Shown: one piece after another, positions 52,839 through 64,000 of the stretch | Position numbering within the stretch: position 1 is the first letter of the stretch | Layout of the letters: each line of letters opens with the position of its first letter | From: Balaenoptera acutorostrata | Taxonomy: Eukaryota; Chordata; Mammalia; Artiodactyla; Balaenopteridae | Assembly: GCF_949987535.1 (NCBI RefSeq) | Contig: NC_080067.1 | Span: 310,001 to 374,000, forward strand | Length of the DNA stretch: 64,000 nucleotides | Direction of reading: 5' to 3' | Position numbers and translations under genes: made by a program | The notes under the pieces: generated by a model | Seen by the model: the letters and a program-made list of their open reading frames with translations, nothing else | The model's database searches: none | Told to the model about the DNA's origin: nothing

Positions 52839-54601
52839 AATGGAATATCACTCAGCCATGAAATCAACGTCATAAGGCTAGTAGCAGCACGATGAGTGGA
52901 TTTAGGTAAGACGATTCTAAGTGAAATAAGTCACACAGAAAAAGACACTTATCATAAGATATCACTTATAGAGGGAATGTAAAAACCGCTACACTTGACC
53001 TGAATGACAAAACAGAAGAGAGTCACACGTTTAGAAAACACACTATGGCTGCTGAACGGGAAAGCTGAGGTGGGGTGATGCATAAAACAAGGGTTTCAAA
53101 TTAGCTCAGATACCGTTCCATAAACCCAATATGTAATAGACAAGTTCTATTCCTTGCTTAGTGAACTGGACTCAACACCCCCTATTCAAAGCACAAGAAT
53201 ATATCTGACTAGTAAGAATCTTCAAACCTATGTATTGATATCTCTCTGTAAGTGAGTCAAGGGGGTGTAAAGCGGCATAAACACAGCCGTGAAAAGCAGC
53301 TAAACCCCATTATAAAAATAAATGACTTTTCAAAACCCGTGAAACAAAGACAGTGAAAGAGAGAGAAATTCTTACACAATTCGTTCAGGGGCTGTGATGC
53401 AACCTGGATTGACCATATCTGGACCCACAGCTGATTGAGACATAAGGGTGGACACTCTTGGGGCTGAGAGGTTTGGTGAAGTTGGGTGAGCCAACGCAGA
53501 CCCTTTAAAGTAATACTGCATGGTACCCATCCCATGGTCCCAAATCTCCAGGTTCAAGGGCATCTTCCTACGTCGAAAACATGCATGAGAAACCCAGAAG
53601 ATGGTACACCGTGTGATCGGGAAAGGTTTCTAAAACGCACCTCATTTCTCATCTCCTTGTGCTCGGGTTCGCCATTCCAGCCGCTTTACTAGCCATCTCC
53701 CTCCTTGGAGAATCAGCACCTTTAACTAAACTCCTGTTCCGTACAGGTTGCAATTAGTCCTGAGGATGAACGGGAAGAGGGGGAACCAATGAGAGACTAG
53801 CTCTAGGTGTTGGGACAGGCACAGGTCACTCTATTTTCCCATCAAGAAGAAGAATTAACCACAGGCTTAGCCTGCCCTCTGGAACCAGAATAGGGCCTGA
53901 AGCAATCCTGCGCTTTTGCGGCCAGCTCCCAAAAAGGCGACTTGAAAAATGGAGCTCAGGGGCACTGCAATTCACAAACCTGCCGAATTATAAATGATAA
54001 CTCTCGTCCACAAATATATTGAGGGAAGGCAACGAAGAGGATTTGAAAGCAAGGCAGAATTGCAGGAAACAGATTTCAGGAGGTAGATTCGAATCGCCTT
54101 GAAAGCACATGAAAAGCGGCAAAACGTGGACAATGATGCCCTTGGCCAAAAAGGGCGTATGCGTTTTTTCCTGAATATATTCAGGAAAAAACGCATACGC
54201 CCTTTTTGGCCAACCAAGCAACCTAGAAATGCAAATCAGCGCTACAAAGAAGTCTCGCTTCCCAACGGGCAAAAGGGCCATGCAGAAAAAAGTGTCCAAA
54301 CCAGAAATGCAGGACCGGCCATGGAGAAATGGGAGCCTTGCTACACTGATGGGCAGGATGTAAATTGCCAACAGCCACTCTGGAGAAGTGTACGGTGTGT
54401 CCTGAAACATATAAAAAACACAGCTTAGAGAGCATACGGCACTTCCACGCATGGGCGTATAAATTGGAAAAACTAAAAATCAGCAAGACACAGGCACCCC
54501 AAAGTTTAGGGCTGCTCTGTTGACAAGAACCCCCACTTCATTACACCTTAAATATCCTAGGAAAGAGAAAAATGGATAAAGAAGTTGTGGTCCTCATGTA
54601 C
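52839..54601 (+). repeat. Satellite unit U31 (1763 bp, long/B, Y-type)
   Basis: Third close copy of the U25/U27 type, four units after U27. The palindrome at 54142-54213 is perfect. Confidence 0.95.
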
Positions 54602-56365
54602 AATGGAATATCACTCAGCCATGAAATCAACGTCATAAGGCTAGTAGCAGCACGATGAGTGGATTTAGGTACGACGATTCTAAGTGAAATAAGTCACACA
54701 GAAAAAGACACTTATCATAAGATATCACTTATAGAGGGAATGTAAAAACCGCTACACTTGACCTGAATGACAAAACAGAAGAGAGTCACACGTTTAGAAA
54801 ACACACTATGGCTGCTGAACGGGAAAGCTGAGGTGGGGTGATGCATAAAACAAGGGTTTCAAATTAGCTCAGATACCGTTCCATAAACCCAATATGTAAT
54901 AGACAAGACCTACTCCTTGCTCAGTGAACTGGACTCAACACCCCCTATTCACCGCACAAGAATATATCTGACTAGTAAGAATCTTCAAACCTATGTATTG
55001 ATATCTTTCTGTAAGTGAGTCAAGGGGGTGTAAAGCGGCATAAACACAGCCGTGAAAAGCAGCTAAACCCCATTATAAAAATAAATGACTTTTCAAAACC
55101 CGTGAAACAAAGACAGTGAAAGAGAGAGAAATTCTTACACAATTCGTTCAGGGGCTGTGATGCAACCTGGATTGACCATATCTGGACCCACAGCTGATTG
55201 AGACATAAGGGTGGACACTCTTGGGGCTGAGAGGTTTGGTGAGGTTGGGTGAGCCAAAGCACACCCTTTAAAGTAATACTGCATGGTACCCATCCCATGG
55301 GTCCCAAATCTCCAGGTTCAAGGGCATCTTCCTACGTCGAAAACATGCATGAGAAACCCAGAAGATGGTACACCGTGTGATCGGGAAAGGTTTCTAAAAC
55401 GCACCTCATTTCTCATCTCCTTGTGCTCGGGTTCGCCATTCCAGCCGCTTTACTAGCCATCTCCCTCCTTGGAGAATCAGCACCTTTAACTAAACTCCTG
55501 TTCTGTACAGGTTGCAAATTGTCCTGAGGATGAACGGGAAGAGGGGGAACCAATGAGAGACTAGCTCTAGGTGTTGGGACAGGCACAGGTCACTCTATTT
55601 TCCCATCAGGAAGAAGAATTAACCACGAGCTCAGCCTGCTCCCCTGAACCAGAAGACGGCGTGAAGCAATCCTGCACTTTTGCGGCCAGCTCCCAAAAAG
55701 GCGAGTTGAAAAATGGAGCTCAGGGGCACTGCAATTCCCAAACCTGCAGAGTTATAAATGATAACTCTCGTCCACAAATATATTGAGGGAAGGCAACGAA
55801 GAGGATTTGAAAGCAAGGCAGAATTGCAGGAAACAGATTTCAGGAGGTAGATTCGAATCGCCTTGAAAGCAGATGAAAAGCGGCAAAACGTGGACAATGA
55901 TGCCCTTGGCCAAAAAGGGCGTATGCGTTTTTTCCTGAATATATTCAGGAAAAAACGCATACGCCCTTTTTGGCCAACCAAGCAACCTGGAAAGGCAAAT
56001 CAGCGCTACAAAGAAGTCTCGCTTCCCAACGGGCAAAAGGGCCATTCAGAAAAAAGTGTCAAAACCAGAAATGCAGGACCGGCCATGGAGAAATGGGAGC
56101 CTTGCTACACTGATGGGCGGGATGTAAATTGCCAACAGCCACTCTGGAGAAGTGTACGGTGTGTCCTGAAACATCTAAAAAACACAGCTTAGAGAGCATA
56201 CGGCACTTCCACGCATGGGCGTATAAATTGGGAAAACAAAAAATCAGCAAGACACAGGCACCCCAAAGTATAGGGCTGCTCTGTTGACAAGAACCCCCAC
56301 TTCATTACACCTTAAATATCCTGGGAAAGAGAAAAATGGATAAAGAAGTGGTGGTCCTCATGTAC
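54602..56365 (+). repeat. Satellite unit U32 (1764 bp, long/A, X-type)
   Basis: Begins like U26 (gccaaagcacaccc) and ends like U24 (gaagacggcg, gaaagcagatg, aagtataggg). Its last ~60 bp carry cctgggaaag and agtggtggtcc, the first marks of the U33-U37 block. The palindrome at 55906-55977 is perfect. Confidence 0.95.
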
Positions 56366-58129
56366 AATGGAATATCACTCAGCCATGAAATCAAAGTCAT
56401 AAGGCTTGTAGCAGCACGATGAGTGGATTTAGGTACGACGATTCTAAGTGAAAGAAGTCACACAGAAAAAGACACTTATCATAAGATATCACTTATAGAG
56501 GGAATGTAAAAACCACTACACTTGAACTGAAAGACAAAACAGAAGAGAGTCACACGTTTAGAAAACACACTATGGCTGTTGAACGGGAAAGGTGAGGTTG
56601 GGTGATGCATAAAAGAAGGGTTTCAAATTAGCTCAGATACCGTTCCATAAACCCAATATGTAATAGACAAGACCTACTCCTTGCTCAGTGAACTGGACTC
56701 AACACCCCCTATTCACCACACAAGAATATATCTGACTAGTAAGAATCTTCAAACCTATGTATTGATATCTCTCTGTAAGTGAGTCAAGGGGGTGTAAAGC
56801 GGCATAAACACAGCCGTGAAAAGCAGCTAAACCCCATTATAAAAATAAATGACTTTTCAAAACCCGTGAAACAAAGACAGTGAAAGAGAGAGAAATTCTT
56901 ACACAATTCGTTCAGGGGCTGTGATGCAACCTAGATTGACCATATCTGGACCCACAGCTGATTGAGACATAAGGGTGGACACTCTTGGGGCTGAGAGGTT
57001 TGGTGAGGTTGGGTGAGCCAACGCACACCCTTTAAAGTAATACTGCATGGTACTCATCCCATGGGTCCCAAATCTCCAGGTTCAAGGGCATCTTCCTACG
57101 TCGAAAACATGCATGAGAAACCCAGAAGATGGTACACCGTGTGATCGGGAAAGGTTTCTAAAACGCACCTCATTTCTCATCTCCTTGTGCTCGGGTTCGC
57201 CATTCCAGCCGCTTTACTAGCCATCTCCCTCCTTGGAGAATCAGCACCTTTAACGAAACTCCTGTTCCGTACAGGTTGCAATTAGTCCTGAGGATGAACG
57301 GGAAGAGGGGGAACCAATGAGAGACTAGCTCTAGGGGTTGGGACAGGCACAGGTCACTCTATTTTCCCATCAGGAAGAAGAATTAACCACGAGCTCAGCC
57401 TGCTCCCCAGAACCAGAAGAGGGCGTGAAGCAATCCTGCACTTTTGCGGCCAGCTCCCAAAAAGGCGACTTGAAAAATGGAGCTCAGGGGCACTGCAATT
57501 CCCAAACCTGCAGAGTTATAAATGATAACTCTCGTCCACAAATATATTGAGGGAAGGCAACGAAGAGGATTTGAAAGCAAGGCAGAATTGCAGGAAACAG
57601 ATTTCAGGAGGTAGATTCGAATCGCCTTGAAAGAACATGAAAAGCGGCAAAACGTGGACAATGATGCCCTTGGCCAAAAAGGGCGTATGCATTTTTTCCT
57701 GAATATATTCAGGAATAAACGCATACGCACTTTTGGGCCAACCAAGCAACCTGGAAAGGCAAATCATCGCTCCAAAGAAGTCTCGCTTCCCAGCGGGCAA
57801 AAGGGCCATGCGGAAAAAAGTGTCCAAACCAGAAATGCAGGACCGGCCATGGAGAAATGGGAGCCTTGCTACGCTGATGGGCGGGATGTAAATTGCCAAC
57901 AGCCACTCTGGAGAAGTGTACGGTGTGTCCTGAAACGTCTAAAAAGCACAGCTTAGAGACCATACGGCACTTCCACGCATGGGCGTATAAATTGGGAAAA
58001 CTAAAAATCAGCAAGACACAGGCACCCCAAAGTTTAGGGCTGCTTTGTTGACAAGAACCCCCACTTCATTACACCTTAAATATCCTGGGAAAGAGAAAAA
58101 TGGATAAAGAAGTGGTGGTCCTCATGTAC
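56366..58129 (+). repeat. Satellite unit U33 (1764 bp, long/A, W-type)
   Basis: Start of the homogeneous terminal block (aaagtcataaggcttg, gaaagaagtc, accactacacttgaactg). The palindrome at 57670-57741 has four changes (57691, 57716, 57729, 57735). Repeated in U36 at +5292 bp. Confidence 0.95.
57670..57741. repeat. Decayed palindrome copy (U33; also U36, partly U34)
   Basis: Changes at 57691, 57716, 57729 and 57735 fall on unpaired mirror positions, leaving four mismatches. U34 has the three right-arm changes only. It is the most degraded version in the window. Confidence 0.95.
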
Positions 58130-59893
58130 AATGGAATATCACTCAGCCATGAAATCAAAGTCATAAGGCTTGTAGCAGCACGATGAGTGGATTTAGGTAC
58201 GACGATTCTAAGTGAAAGAAGTCACACAGAAAAAGACACTTATCATAAGATATCACTTATAGAGGGAATGTAAAAACCACTACACTTGAACTGAAAGACA
58301 AAACAGAAGAGAGTCACACGTTTAGAAAACACACTATGGCTGTTGAACGGGAAAGGTGAGGTTGGGTGATGCATAAAAGAAGGGTTTCAAATTAGCTCAG
58401 ATACCGTTCCATAAACCCAATATGTAATAGACAAGACCTACTCCTTGCTCAGTGAACTGGACTCAACACCCCCTATTCACCACACAAGAATATATCTGAC
58501 TAGTAAGAATCTTCAAACCTATGTATTGATATCTCTCTGTAAGTGAGTCAAGGGGGTGTAAAGCGGCATAAACACAGCCGTGAAAAGCAGCTAAACCCCA
58601 TTATAAAAATAAATGACTTTTCAAAACCCGTGAAACAAAGACAGTGAAAGAGAGAGAAATTCTTACACAATTCGTTCAGGGGCTGTGATGCAACCTGGAT
58701 TGACCATATCTGGACCCACAGCTGATTGAGACATAAGGGTGGACACTCTTGGGGCTGAGAGGTTTGGTGAGGTTGGGTGAGCCAACGCACACCCTTTAAA
58801 GTAATACTGCATGGTACTCATCCCATGGGTCCCAAATCTCCAGGTTCAAGGGCATCTTCCTACGTCGAAAACATGCATGAGAAACCCAGAAGATGGTACA
58901 CCGTGTGATCGGGAAAGGTTTCTAAAACGCACCTCATTTCTCATCTCCTTGTGCTCGGGTTCGCCATTCCAGCCGCTTTACTAGCCATCTCCCTCCTTGG
59001 AGAATCAGCACCTTTAACTAAACTCCTGTTCCGTACAGGTTGCAATTTGTCCTGAGGATGAACGGGAAGAGGGGGAACCAATGAGAGACTAGCTCTAGGT
59101 GTTGGGACAGGCACAGGTCACTCTATTTTCCCATCAGGAAGAAGAATTAACCACGAGCTCAGCCTGCTCCCCAGAACCAGAAGAGGGCGTGAAGCAATCC
59201 TGCACTTTTGCGGCCAGCTCCCAAAAAGGCGACTTGAAAAATGGAGCTCAGGGGCACTGCAATTCCCAAACCTGCAGAGTTATAAATGATAACTCTCGTC
59301 CACAAATATATTGAGGGAAGGCAACGAAGAGGCTTTGAAAGCAAGGCAGAATTGCAGGAAACAGATTTCAGGAGGTAGATTCGAATCGCCTTGAAAGCAC
59401 ATGAAAAGCGGCAAAACGTGGACAATGATGCCCTTGGCCAAAAAGGGCGTATGCGTTTTTTCCTGAATATATTCAGGAATAAACGCATACGCACTTTTGG
59501 GCCAACCAAGCAACCTGGAAAGGCAAATCATCGCTCCAAAGAAGTCTCGCTTCCCAGCGGGCAAAAGGGCCATGCGGAAAAAAGTGTCCAAACCAGAAAT
59601 GCAGGACCGGCCATGGAGAAATGGGAGCCTTGCTACGCTGATGGGCGGGATGTAAATTGCCAACAGCCACTCTGGAGAAGTGTACGGTGTGTCCTGAAAC
59701 GTCTAAAAAGCACAGCTTAGAGACCATACGGCACTTCCACGCATGGGCGTATAAATTGGGAAAACTAAAAATCAGCAAGACACAGGCACCCCAAAGTTTA
59801 GGGCTGCTCTGTTGACAAGAACCCCGACTTCATTACACCTTAAATATCCTGGGAAAGAGAAAAATGGATAAAGAAGTGGTGGTCCTCATGTAC
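58130..59893 (+). repeat. Satellite unit U34 (1764 bp, long/A, W-type)
   Basis: Shares the three right-arm palindrome changes of U33 but keeps the normal left arm (59434-59505). Private gaggctttg near 59331. It has acctggattgacc, as does U37. Confidence 0.95.
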
Positions 59894-61657
59894 AATGGAA
59901 TATCACTCAGCCATGAAATCAAAGTCATAAGGCTTGTAGCAGCACGATGAGTGGATTTAGGTACGACGATTCTAAGTGAAAGAAGTCACACAGAAAAAGA
60001 CACTTATCATAAGATATCACTTATAGAGGGAATGTAAAAACCACTACACTTGAACTGAAAGACAAAACAGAAGAGAGTCACACGTTTAGAAAACACACTA
60101 TGGCTGTTGAACGGGAAAGGTGAGGTTGGGTGATGCATAAAAGAAGGGTTTCAAATTAGCTCAGATACCGTTCCATAAACGCAATATGTAATAGACAAGA
60201 CCTACTCCTTGCTCAGTGAACTGGACTCAACACCCCCTATTCACCACACAAGAATATATCTGACTAGTAAGAATCTTCAAACCTATGTATTGATATCTCT
60301 CTGTAAGTGAGTCAAGGGGGTGTAAAGCGGCATAAACACAGCCGTGAAAAGCAGCTAAACCCCATTATAAAAATAAATGACTTTTCAAAACCCGTGAAAC
60401 AAAGACAGTGAAAGAGAGAGAAATTCTTACACAATTCGTTCAGGGGCTGTGATGCAACCTAGATTGACCATATCTGGACCCACAGCTGATTGAGACATAA
60501 GGGTGGACACTCTTGGGGCTGAGAGGTTTGGTGAGGTTGGGTGAGCCAACGCACACCCTTTAAAGTAATACTGCATGGTACTCATCCCATGGGTCCCAAA
60601 TCTCCAGGTTCAAGGGCATCTTCCCACGTCGAAAACATGCATGAGAAACCCAGAAGATGGTACACCGTGTGATCGGGAAAGGTTTCTAAAACGCACCTCA
60701 TTTCTCATCTCCTTGTGCTCGGGTTCGCCATTCCAGCCGCTTTACTAGCCATCTCCCTCCTTGGAGAATCAGCACCTTTAACTAAACTCCTGTTCCGTAC
60801 AGGTTGCAATTTGTCCTGAGGATGAACGGGAAGAGGGGGAACCAATGAGAGACTAGCTCTAGGTGTTGAGACAGGCACAGGTCACTCTATTTTCCCATCA
60901 GGAAGAAGAATTAACCACGAGCTCAGCCTGCTCCCCAGAACCAGAAGAGGGCGTGAAGCAATCCTGCACTTTTGCGGCCAGCTCCCAAAAAGGCGACTTG
61001 AAAAATGGAGCTCAGGGGCACTGCAATTCCCAAACCTGCAGAGTTATAAATGATAACTCTCGTCCACAAATATATTGAGGGAAGGCAACGAAGAGGATTT
61101 GAAAGCAAGGCAGAATTGCAGGAAACAGATTTCAGGAGGTAGATTCGAATCTCCTTGAAAGAACATGAAAAGCGGCAAAACGTGGACAATGATGCCCTTG
61201 GCCAAAAAGGGCGTATGCGTTTTTTCCTGAATATATTCAGGAAAAAACGCATACGCCCTTTTTGGCCAACCAAGCAACCTGGAAAGGCAAATCAGCGCTA
61301 CAAAGAAGTCTCGCTTCCCAACGGGCAAAAGGGCCATTCAGAAAAAAGTGTCAAAACCAGAAATGCAGGACCGGCCATGGAGAAATGGGAGCCTTGCTAC
61401 ACTGATGGGCGGGATGTAAATTGCCAACAGCCACTCTGGAGAAGTGTACGGTGTGTCCTGAAACATCTAAAAAACACAGCTTAGAGAGCATACGGCACTT
61501 CCACGCATGGGCGTATAAATTGGGAAAACAAAAAATCAGCAAGACACAGGCACCCCAAAGTATAGGGCTGCTCTGTTGACAAGAACCCCCACTTCATTAC
61601 ACCTTAAATATCCTGGGAAAGAGAAAAATGGATAAAGAAGTGGTGGTCCTCATGTAC
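59894..61657 (+). repeat. Satellite unit U35 (1764 bp, long/A, W-type start, X-type end)
   Basis: W haplotype in the first two thirds. After the palindrome it has the X signature (gccattcag, gtgtcaaaacc, aagtataggg) like U32. The palindrome at 61198-61269 is perfect, although its neighbours' are damaged. Confidence 0.95.
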
Positions 61658-63421
61658 AATGGAATATCACTCAGCCATGAAATCAAAGTCATAAGGCTTG
61701 TAGCAGCACGATGAGTGGATTTAGGTACGACGATTCTAAGTGAAAGAAGTCACACAGAAAAAGACACTTATCATAAGATATCACTTATAGAGGGAATGTA
61801 AAAACCACTACACTTGAACTGAAAGACAAAACAGAAGAGAGTCACACGTTTAGAAAACACACTATGGCTGTTGAACGGGAAAGGTGAGGTTGGGTGATGC
61901 ATAAAAGAAGGGTTTCAAATTAGCTCAGATACCGTTCCATAAACCCAATATGTAATAGACAAGACCTACTCCTTGCTCAGTGAACTGGACTCAACACCCC
62001 CTATTCACCACACAAGAATATATCTGACTAGTAAGAATCTTCAAACCTATGTATTGATATCTCTCTGTAAGTGAGTCAAGGGGGTGTAAAGCGGCATAAA
62101 CACAGCCGTGAAAAGCAGCTAAACCCCATTATAAAAATAAATGACTTTTCAAAACCCGTGAAACAAAGACAGTGAAAGAGAGAGAAATTCTTACACAATT
62201 CGTTCAGGGGCTGTGATGCAACCTAGATTGACCATATCTGGACCCACAGCTGATTGAGACATAAGGGTGGACACTCTTGGGGCTGAGAGGTTTGGTGAGG
62301 TTGGGTGAGCCAACGCACACCCTTTAAAGTAATACTGCATGGTACTCATCCCATGGGTCCCAAATCTCCAGGTTCAAGGGCATCTTCCTACGTCGAAAAC
62401 ATGCATGAGAAACCCAGAAGATGGTACACCGTGTGATCGGGAAAGGTTTCTAAAACGCACCTCATTTCTCATCTCCTTGTGCTCGGGTTCGCCATTCCAG
62501 CCGCTTTACTAGCCATCTCCCTCCTTGGAGAATCAGCACCTTTAACGAAACTCCTGTTCCGTACAGGTTGCAATTAGTCCTGAGGATGAACGGGAAGAGG
62601 GGGAACCAATGAGAGACTAGCTCTAGGGGTTGGGACAGGCACAGGTCACTCTATTTTCCCATCAGGAAGAAGAATTAACCACGAGCTCAGCCTGCTCCCC
62701 AGAACCAGAAGAGGGCGTGAAGCAATCCTGCACTTTTGCGGCCAGCTCCCAAAAAGGCGACTTGAAAAATGGAGCTCAGGGGCACTGCAATTCCCAAACC
62801 TGCAGAGTTATAAATGATAACTCTCGTCCACAAATATATTGAGGGAAGGCAACGAAGAGGATTTGAAAGCAAGGCAGAATTGCAGGAAACAGATTTCAGG
62901 AGGTAGATTCGAATCGCCTTGAAAGAACATGAAAAGCGGCAAAACGTGGACAATGATGCCCTTGGCCAAAAAGGGCGTATGCATTTTTTCCTGAATATAT
63001 TCAGGAATAAACGCATACGCACTTTTGGGCCAACCAAGCAACCTGGAAAGGCAAATCATCGCTCCAAAGAAGTCTCGCTTCCCAGCGGGCAAAAGGGCCA
63101 TGCGGAAAAAAGTGTCCAAACCAGAAATGCAGGACCGGCCATGGAGAAATGGGAGCCTTGCTACGCTGATGGGCGGGATGTAAATTGCCAACAGCCACTC
63201 TGGAGAAGTGTACGGTGTGTCCTGAAACGTCTAAAAAGCACAGCTTAGAGACCATACGGCACTTCCACGCATGGGCGTATAAATTGGGAAAACTAAAAAT
63301 CAGCAAGACACAGGCACCCCAAAGTTTAGGGCTGCTTTGTTGACAAGAACCCCCACTTCATTACACCTTAAATATCCTGGGAAAGAGAAAAATGGATAAA
63401 GAAGTGGTGGTCCTCATGTAC
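61658..63421 (+). repeat. Satellite unit U36 (1764 bp, long/A, W-type)
   Basis: Three-unit (5292 bp) copy of U33, including acctagattg, tttaacgaaactcc, caattagtcc, the four palindrome changes (62962-63033) and ctgctttgttgac. Confidence 0.95.
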
Positions 63422-64000
63422 AATGGAATATCACTCAGCCATGAAATCAAAGTCATAAGGCTTGTAGCAGCACGATGAGTGGATTTAGGTACGACGATTC
63501 TAAGTGAAAGAAGTCACACAGAAAAAGACACTTATCATAAGATATCACTTATAGAGGGAATGTAAAAACCACTACACTTGAACTGAAAGACAAAACAGAA
63601 GAGAGTCACACGTTTAGAAAACACACTATGGCTGTTGAACGGGAAAGGTGAGGTTGGGTGATGCATAAAAGAAGGGTTTCAAATTAGCTCAGATACCGTT
63701 CCATAAACCCAATATGTAATAGACAAGACCTACTCCTTGCTCAGTGAACTGGACTCAACACCCCCTATTCACCACACAAGAATATATCTGACTAGTAAGA
63801 ATCTTCAAACCTATGTATTGATATCTCTCTGTAAGTGAGTCAAGGGGGTGTAAAGCGGCATAAACACAGCCGTGAAAAGCAGCTAAACCCCATTATAAAA
63901 ATAAATGACTTTTCAAAACCCGTGAAACAAAGACAGTGAAAGAGAGAGAAATTCTTACACAATTCGTTCAGGGGCTGTGATGCAACCTGGATTGACCATA
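63422..64000 (+). repeat. Satellite unit U37 (partial, 579 bp)
   Basis: First third of a W-type unit, cut by the window end. Its acctggattgacc matches U34 rather than U33/U35/U36, consistent with continuation of the 3-unit period. Confidence 0.93.

Larger units (their letters stand above)
1..64000 (+). repeat. L1-derived ~1.76-kb tandem satellite array (probable common cetacean satellite)
   Basis: The same unit recurs 36.3 times head to tail without interruption. Measured start to start, unit lengths are 1758-1764 bp. Every unit carries L1 ORF2 3' sequence, L1 3'UTR and one 72-bp palindrome in the same order and orientation. Differences between units are scattered substitutions and 1-4 bp indels, as expected for a homogenised satellite. 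Such arrays lie in constitutive heterochromatin and evolve by unequal crossover and conversion (family knowledge). The 1.76-kb length and L1 origin fit the common cetacean satellite as I remember it; no database comparison was made. Neither array edge is in the window. Confidence 0.97.

Noticed and set aside
1..64000. A new multi-gene or defence-type system
   Set aside because: The window holds one non-coding satellite unit repeated throughout; there is no room for unique genes.

Overview
The window is one uninterrupted tandem satellite array and contains no functional gene. The same unit of about 1.76 kb (1758-1764 bp) repeats head to tail in one orientation from the first base to the last. 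There are 36 complete units and a 579-bp partial unit. No unique sequence, foreign insertion, inversion or array edge is visible, so the true array is longer than the window.

The unit can be read as a decayed 3' part of a LINE-1 (L1) retrotransposon. In + orientation it carries the 3' portion of ORF2, the ORF2 C-terminus and the 3'UTR, then starts again. Legible landmarks include translated QPLWRSVRCVLKHLK (mammalian L1 ORF2 has QPLWR.V..LKKLK) and WIKKLWSSCTMEYHSAMK (L1 has WIKKMW...TMEYYSAIK). The order of further nucleotide landmarks also matches ORF2. From memory, a 1.75-kb L1-derived tandem satellite is the 'common cetacean satellite' (Kapitonov, Holmquist and Jurka 1998 described L1 as the basic unit of cetacean heterochromatin satellites; the shorter ~1.58-kb form belongs to delphinids). 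The window is therefore most likely cetacean heterochromatin, probably from a non-delphinid. This species call is inference.

Layout: units are numbered U1-U37 here, each starting at the L1 landmark aatggaatatcact. Two linked markers define subfamilies. One is a 4-bp indel (tttaactaaactcc = long, tttaagctcc = short). The other is a block about 150 bp further on (gagctcagcctgctcccc = A, aggcttagcctgccctctgg = B). U1-U19 are either long/A (U1, 2, 7, 9, 18) or short/B (U3-6, 8, 10-17, 19). From U20 on all units are long, and long/B recombinants appear (U21-23, 25, 27-29, 31). U24-U32 largely alternate between two unit types, a partial dimeric higher-order repeat. U33-U37 form a recently amplified block with a 3-unit, 5292-bp period. 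Other multi-unit duplications have periods of 5, 7 and 6 units.

The most striking element is a spacer-free 72-bp palindrome (36-bp arms) once per unit. It interrupts the ORF2 fossil, so it looks like an insertion. It is perfect in 24 of 36 copies. In U6 both arms carry the complementary substitution. All open reading frames of 60-200 codons are by-products of this repeat; several read the same peptide on both strands because they cross the palindrome.
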